Shown here in pieces: positions 59,440-64,000 of a DNA stretch of 64,000 bases. Below the pieces are notes generated by a model. That model was not told where the DNA came from. It saw nothing but the letters and a program-made list of their open reading frames with translations, and ran no database searches. The translations under genes and the position numbers were made by a program. Source of the stretch: Syncephalis plumigaleata (lineage: Eukaryota; Zoopagomycota; Zoopagomycetes; Zoopagales; Piptocephalidaceae). The stretch is from contig JAIXMF010000004.1 in assembly GCA_025201365.1 (NCBI GenBank), forward strand, positions 62,001 to 126,000, in the 5' to 3' direction. Every line of letters begins with the position of its first letter. Within the stretch, counting starts at the first letter, position 1.

Positions 59440-62095
59440 TCATGCTGAATCTAATGCTACATAGCTGGCTTAATATCCATAGTAACAATAAATCACATAT
59501 GTCATTTGATGATTAGTACGACAAGTAAAACAAAAGTAATCTATGATGTATTCATGTATATTTACCTGGAAATAATCCCTGTTTACCATTAGGTGCTGTA
59601 CCTCGCCACCAATCTGCTGACTCCATGACAATATCATTAATGATATCGCCCTCTTTGAATGATAGCTCATCATTTTCAACACCTTCATAGTCAAACTGTG
59701 CTATTGCTACTTGGCCTGCTGTTGATGTATCTACAATTCCATTTCCCTTCTCCACTTCTTTCCCTTCTTCTTCCACTTCTTCTTCTTCCGTTACCAGTTT
59801 AACATAGGTTGCTGGTTGGGCATTAGTGATGATGTAACAAGATGATACTCGATACTAGAAGCAAACTACTTACCAGGGAATAATCCCGATTTACCACCAT
59901 CGCCCGTACCAATCCACCAGTCATCGTCTACTTTATCCGTGATAATGACTATTTCACCTTCAGTTAATGGCATTTCATCCGATTCCACTATCGTTTACAA
60001 GTATTCAATTAGGATCAATGCCATTTGCTAATCATTAGTAATACTTACTTGCTTCATAATCGTACAGTGCCATTGCTCGTCGTTCTTTGATACGCCATTA
60101 GTGGTGGTGACTGATGATCCAGTTTGCTAATAGATATAAAAAGTATACAATTTCGCATTATGATCATGAATGTCAACATTATGTCATTATCTACTATTTT
60201 ACTACTTACATAGTGAAGTTCATTCTTGAGTGCGTTATATTCCTCCATCTTGCTTGCCTAACATCATTGTCATTATTAGTATTATCCTATAGTCAACTCT
60301 ACGATATCACTTACTTTCTCCCTCTCCTCCTTCTCCTTCTCTTCTCTTGCTCGCTTTTCAGCAGCTTCTTTCTCTTGCTGTTGACGTGCTGCCTCCGCTT
60401 CCGCTTCCTTTTGTCGACGTTCCTCTTCTTCTGTCGTGCTTTCTCCTCTTGCTCCCTTCGTTCTTTCTCCTCTTTCTCGGCCGCTGCACGCTTTCTCGCT
60501 TCTTCCTGGGCGGCTAGCTTTCCGCTTCCTCCTTCTGTCGCGCCTTCTCTGCTTGTTCCCGCTTTTCAGCTTCTTCACGTGCTTTCTTTGCTCGTATTTC
60601 CGCTTCTTTTCGCGCTTCTTCTTCGCGTAGCTTACGCTGTCGTTCCTCTTCCGCTCGTTCTTGCTCTCTAAGTCTTTCCTGTTCCGCTTCTTGGCTCGCT
60701 TTATTGCGCTCAACTGCCTCCTTGCTCATCTGATCCTGTTGCGCGCGTAGTTCACCCTCGCGTCTCTCCTGTTCTGCTCGTTCCTTTGCTTGTCGATCAC
60801 GCTGTGCACGCAACTCCACTTCACGTCGCTCCTGCTCTTGTCTCTCATTCTCTTGTCGCTGGAGACGTGATCGTATTTCCGCCTCACGTCTGTCTGTGTC
60901 GTTTCGGTTACGTTGCAATCGAGCTTCACGCAACTCTCGCTCTTTCTTTTCCAACTCTTGACGCTCCTGCTCGCGTCGTTCCTCTTGTCGTCGTAGTTCT
61001 TCGTCGCGTGCATATAGCTCCGATGTCACTGAATCTACCGCAACTGGCTTCTTAACTGGTGGGGCATTGACGGTGATGGTCGTGCAGGTGCAGATGGCTT
61101 ATTCTCGACTATCAATGACTATAGACAAATGAACATGTCATAGCATACATTGGTCAGTCTATCTCGATTATTACTGCTGCTACTATTACTATTTGATCCA
61201 CTTACACTGCTACGTACGGATGCTGTCTTGACCGAAGCAGTGACCGGTGTATAAGTTGATGTAGACTATGATGATAGATTACAATTATATGTAAGCATGG
61301 GATGTAACATACTCGTATCATTGCAATTACCGTAATCTTCGACTGTTCTACTCGTGTTGTAGTGGTCGTCTCCCGTAGACTCGTGTACTTTGCGCCTGTA
61401 CTCTCATTGATACGCTTCATGATAAAACTCGGTTCTACATCATTCTGCAAGCACAAATAAGCCATCATTCTACTATCCTTTTGTCATGGCATATAAATCA
61501 TTCTTACCTCTGTACGGGCATTAATCTGCAAATGATATCCCTACTCGTTGACTAGGCATTAGCAACAGCAATACTATAATGAATGTTGCTTGTCATGCTT
61601 ACCTTTAGAAATGCTGCAACGTCATTTAAATGCGAGGCGAATAGACCCTTCTTTTCCACTGGTACACCAGAACCACACTATCAATTGTATTAGCGATACG
61701 CATACGACATCGTATTATAGTGGATAGCCATAATAACTGTCCCTACTTACCCAACCAATAAGTACAAGTTTCGGTAGGCCACTTGTGGGTTCGATAACGC
61801 GTACAAATGCATATTGAATTTTACCGTCACTAAATTCCTCTGACAAATCGTCGAGACCAACTGGAAGGATATGATATATACATATACATATACATATGTA
61901 TGTATGTACGTATTAATAGACGCAATATAAACTACTATGCGTGTACTTACCGCCAGTCTCTAGTACTTTAAGGTCATTGGTACCTTTGTCATAGCCGAAT
62001 ATCGCCCATTCTTTATTGGGATCACCCGTGCGTACCTGTTGGTATGCCTCGGTGAGTTCGCGACTATGAGCGGAAAAGTTGACAGCCAGCGACAT
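59440..62095 (-). CDS. Abp1/drebrin-like actin-binding protein
   Basis: Cortical actin-patch protein linking F-actin to endocytosis. The N-terminal ADF-H domain (SLAVNFSAHSRELTEAYQQV, NKEWAIFGYDKG, IQYAFVRVIEPTSGLPKLVL, HLNDVAAFLK, INARTE) is spread over several small exons, one only 18 nt. A Thr/Pro linker follows, then a long Glu/Arg/Gln-rich single-helix or coiled-coil region (about 60300-61030), then two SH3 domains: ALYDYEAMESDEMPLTEGEI with DDDWWIGTG and GLFP, and IAQFDYEGVENDELSFKEGD with ADWWRGTA and GLFPASYVAL at the very end. Single-base losses near 61063, 60520, 60430 and 60087 interrupt the frame; each is cured by one base. The family is firm; exact exon ends in the middle are less so. 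Confidence 0.93.
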
Positions 62096-62199
62096 GGTAT
62101 TTGTATACACGCGCGTATATAGTAGCAATAGAAGTGGTAGGTTTCTTTTACGAGTAGCAAGTGGTTAAAGGAATGAATATTGTAATGAAAACAAGTGAT

Positions 62200-62226
62200 A
62201 GTAGTAGTAGTAGTAGTAGTAGTAGT
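62200..62226. repeat. (AGT)n microsatellite
   Basis: About nine AGT units just upstream of the Abp1-like start codon. Confidence 0.95.
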
Positions 62227-62458
62227 TGACTGTGATGGAATGAGTGGTACGCCAAGAATAGACAAGGCGGATCGTGTGTTGATGTATACGTGTGATGCGA
62301 TGCGATGTGGATGGGCTATCACCATTGACAATGACATGTTTCCTTTAGGAGTGTGACGACATTATAACGCACGTTGCCAACCTGGTGAAACTTTGATTTA
62401 TTAGACAATTTAACGTAGCATCTATACTATAACTTCTTTGACATCTGCATTGCTATTT

Positions 62459-63280
62459 TTAGGACGAATCCTCTGGATATTCGATATCACCAAACACCGA
62501 GTCCAACAATGAGGTATACGGCGGTGGTGGCTAATCATGCATATCATTGTATATATGTCAATGGTTTGTTATTCTATATCATCATTTTGTAACTTACTCG
62601 GAACGTCTTAATAAGTTATACTTCCATTCCAATAGAAATATCGGATATAGTAATCCTGACAAATGGCTGTTGCATAGCTGGCGAACAGAGTAAGGATCGG
62701 TAAGTTTGGTCTGATAAAGCTGACAAAGCGCTGCCTTCAAATACTAATGGATAAATAAATAAGTAAACAATAGTAGTCATTGACGATTGTCATGTCACTT
62801 CTTACACGTTCATGTGAGACTAATTCGGTAAGCACATTGGAACAATGGTGACTTTCACTAAGGTAAATATCACGAGCCGATGCTTCTAGACTCGTTAGTC
62901 TAGATTAGAATTTCACGTATTATGTTAGTCTTGTTGATTAAGTTATCGATGGCATCATACTGCTATTACCGTGTAAGCTCCCATTCATCCTTCTTATTAA
63001 TCATATAGCTATTGACTATACGAGCAATACGATCTGGACTAAGCGGTGGTCGATTAGCATAGTAAGCATTCATTGCTTGAATACATTCTCTACTATAAAG
63101 ATTGTCACCACACCACCACTATCATCATCTTCATCATTATCGTAGAATGTTTGTTTACTTCCCAAGTAAATCGGTAATGGACCCTATAGTTATATAGTGT
63201 CAATTGGAGATGAATACCCGATAATGATATAAATAGTTAGCACTTACATAGACTGATCCTGCTAATTTATCGAGTGACAT
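62459..63280 (-). CDS. Conserved-looking protein, unrecognised (186 aa)
   Basis: Exons 63248-63280, 62970-63183, 62806-62899, 62598-62743 and 62459-62530. With one base added near 63112 and one near 62608, all phases agree and the product is 186 residues. It starts MSLDKLAGSVYGPLPIYLG, has an acidic loop (DNDEDDD), then helical segments (ECIQAMNAYYANRPPLSPDR, LTSLEASARDIYLSESHHC, YLKAALCQLYQTKL, SGLLYPIFLLEWKYNLL) and a Pro-rich acidic end (PPPPYTSLLDSVFGDIEYPE). No signal peptide and no membrane span. Size and helix pattern suggest a subunit of a larger complex, but I cannot name it. Confidence 0.6.
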
Positions 63281-63857
63281 GCTAATTTACTAGTCAGCAA
63301 AATAGTAAAACAAAATGGTATAAACGAATGAACGATAAGGAAATCGTATTACTCACTAGTTTCTTGCTGTGTTAAATACTCGATATGCCCACATATGACT
63401 AAGAACAGCTACAAGCCAATTGGTTCATGCACCCTCATAATGACTCGTCATTAACAAAGTTTCATCATTGATGCGAGGATACGTATAGTTTAAGTATGCA
63501 ACGCCATTTCTTCTTTTCATTTGATAACATGTTACCGAATGGAGAATGATTCTTGCTCGTTGATTATTCAATGTGTGTGCGTGGGATTGTTATGCCCGTA
63601 TTCTGACTAGAAGTCTTCTCATTTCAACTTCCACCACGCTATCGCGTGTATTCTCCGTGTTTCTTTCGATTCTCGTTACTAGCTCATTCCTTGCTTGCTT
63701 GCTTATTTAAATATAACTCTAATCTGTTACTTTTCACTTCATGCTATTGACTAATTACTCTTTCGTGACTCGTCGTTGTCTTCCTAGTCCCTTCTCGATT
63801 GTCAAACGCGTTCAGCAACGTTCTGTTATTTCTGTTCGTGAAATAACTCATAACAAT
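63281..63857. other. Divergent promoter region
   Basis: Between two divergent starts. The plus strand turns pyrimidine-rich from about 63590 to 63840, like other leaders in this window. No gene seen. Confidence 0.45.
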
Positions 63858-63913
63858 ATGTCGGATACTACGTCGTCTAGACCACCGGCTGAAACGCCAC
63901 GTCCTTCTGCCTC
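63858..63913 (+). CDS. First exon of a gene leaving the window
   Basis: An ATG after a pyrimidine-rich leader opens 56 bases encoding a Ser/Thr/Pro-rich start (MSDTTSSRPPAETPRPSA) and ends at a strong GTAAGT donor (phase 2). The rest lies beyond 64000, so the product cannot be named. Confidence 0.55.
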
Positions 63914-64000
63914 GTAAGTTAATATGAACGACACACACATACACACACTTGCTAGTTAGTGATACTTGATTTATCCATGTCATCCTAATATAATGATATA

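Noticed and set aside
1-64000. tRNA, rRNA, transposon, virus-like element or CRISPR
   Set aside because: No B-box-like tRNA signal, no conserved rRNA stretch, no reverse transcriptase, transposase or integrase motifs and no regular spaced repeats were seen by eye.

Overview
This is a window of eukaryotic, almost certainly fungal, nuclear DNA. It has short GT-AG introns (mostly about 45 to 90 nt), compact genes on both strands, moderate AT richness and many microsatellites. Fungal marks are a Gti1/Pac2 (WOPR) regulator, a PNS1/CTL choline-transporter-like protein with a Pro/Gln head, a GDSL phospholipase B and an M28E aminopeptidase propeptide. A PUF60-type splicing factor, a GM130-like golgin, a kelch protein with one membrane span and a secreted kinase-like protein suggest an early-diverging (zygomycete-grade) lineage rather than Ascomycota; that placement is inference.

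Layout. 1.5-3.2 kb: CTL transporter (+). 4.5-6.8 kb: WOPR regulator (-), followed by a 3.7 kb repeat-rich upstream space. 10.5-12.3 kb: DH-PH RhoGEF-like gene (-). 12.5-15.3 kb: a small Cys-rich ORF and an unrecognised acidic protein (+). 16.1-17.8 kb: phospholipase B (-). 19.7-20.1 kb: stand-alone aminopeptidase propeptide-like gene (-). 20.8-22.3 kb: membrane kelch protein (+). 22.7-26.2 kb: an apparent fusion of an RGS domain to an AIF/FSP1-type oxidoreductase (-). 26.8-30.0 kb: a head-to-head inverted duplication of part of a PUF60-like gene. 31.5-32.1 kb: uncharacterised protein (+). 33.1-35.1 kb: LSM14/Scd6 (+). 35.7-37.4 kb: a second DH-PH gene (-). 38.7-43.2 kb: golgin coiled coil (-). 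44.4-45.7 kb: secreted pseudokinase-like protein (+). 47.4-51.7 kb: full ABCB transporter (-). 54.0-55.5 kb: trypsin-like protease (-). 56.1-57.4 kb: alpha/beta hydrolase (-). 57.6-59.3 kb: RAD52 (-). 59.4-62.1 kb: Abp1/drebrin-like actin-binding protein (-). 62.5-63.3 kb: unrecognised 186 aa protein (-). 63.86 kb: the first exon of a gene leaving the window (+).

There is no operon logic. Shared themes are Rho/actin/Golgi biology (two DH-PH proteins, Abp1, golgin), G-protein signalling (RGS) and mRNA handling (LSM14, PUF60-like).

A window-wide oddity is that many otherwise well-conserved genes lose frame by exactly one base, nearly always a missing base next to a short homopolymer. Where I joined exons by hand, adding that one base makes phases and total lengths close exactly. 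This looks like residual long-read error, though programmed frameshifting is not excluded by sequence alone. No tRNA, rRNA, transposon, virus-like element or CRISPR array was recognised.
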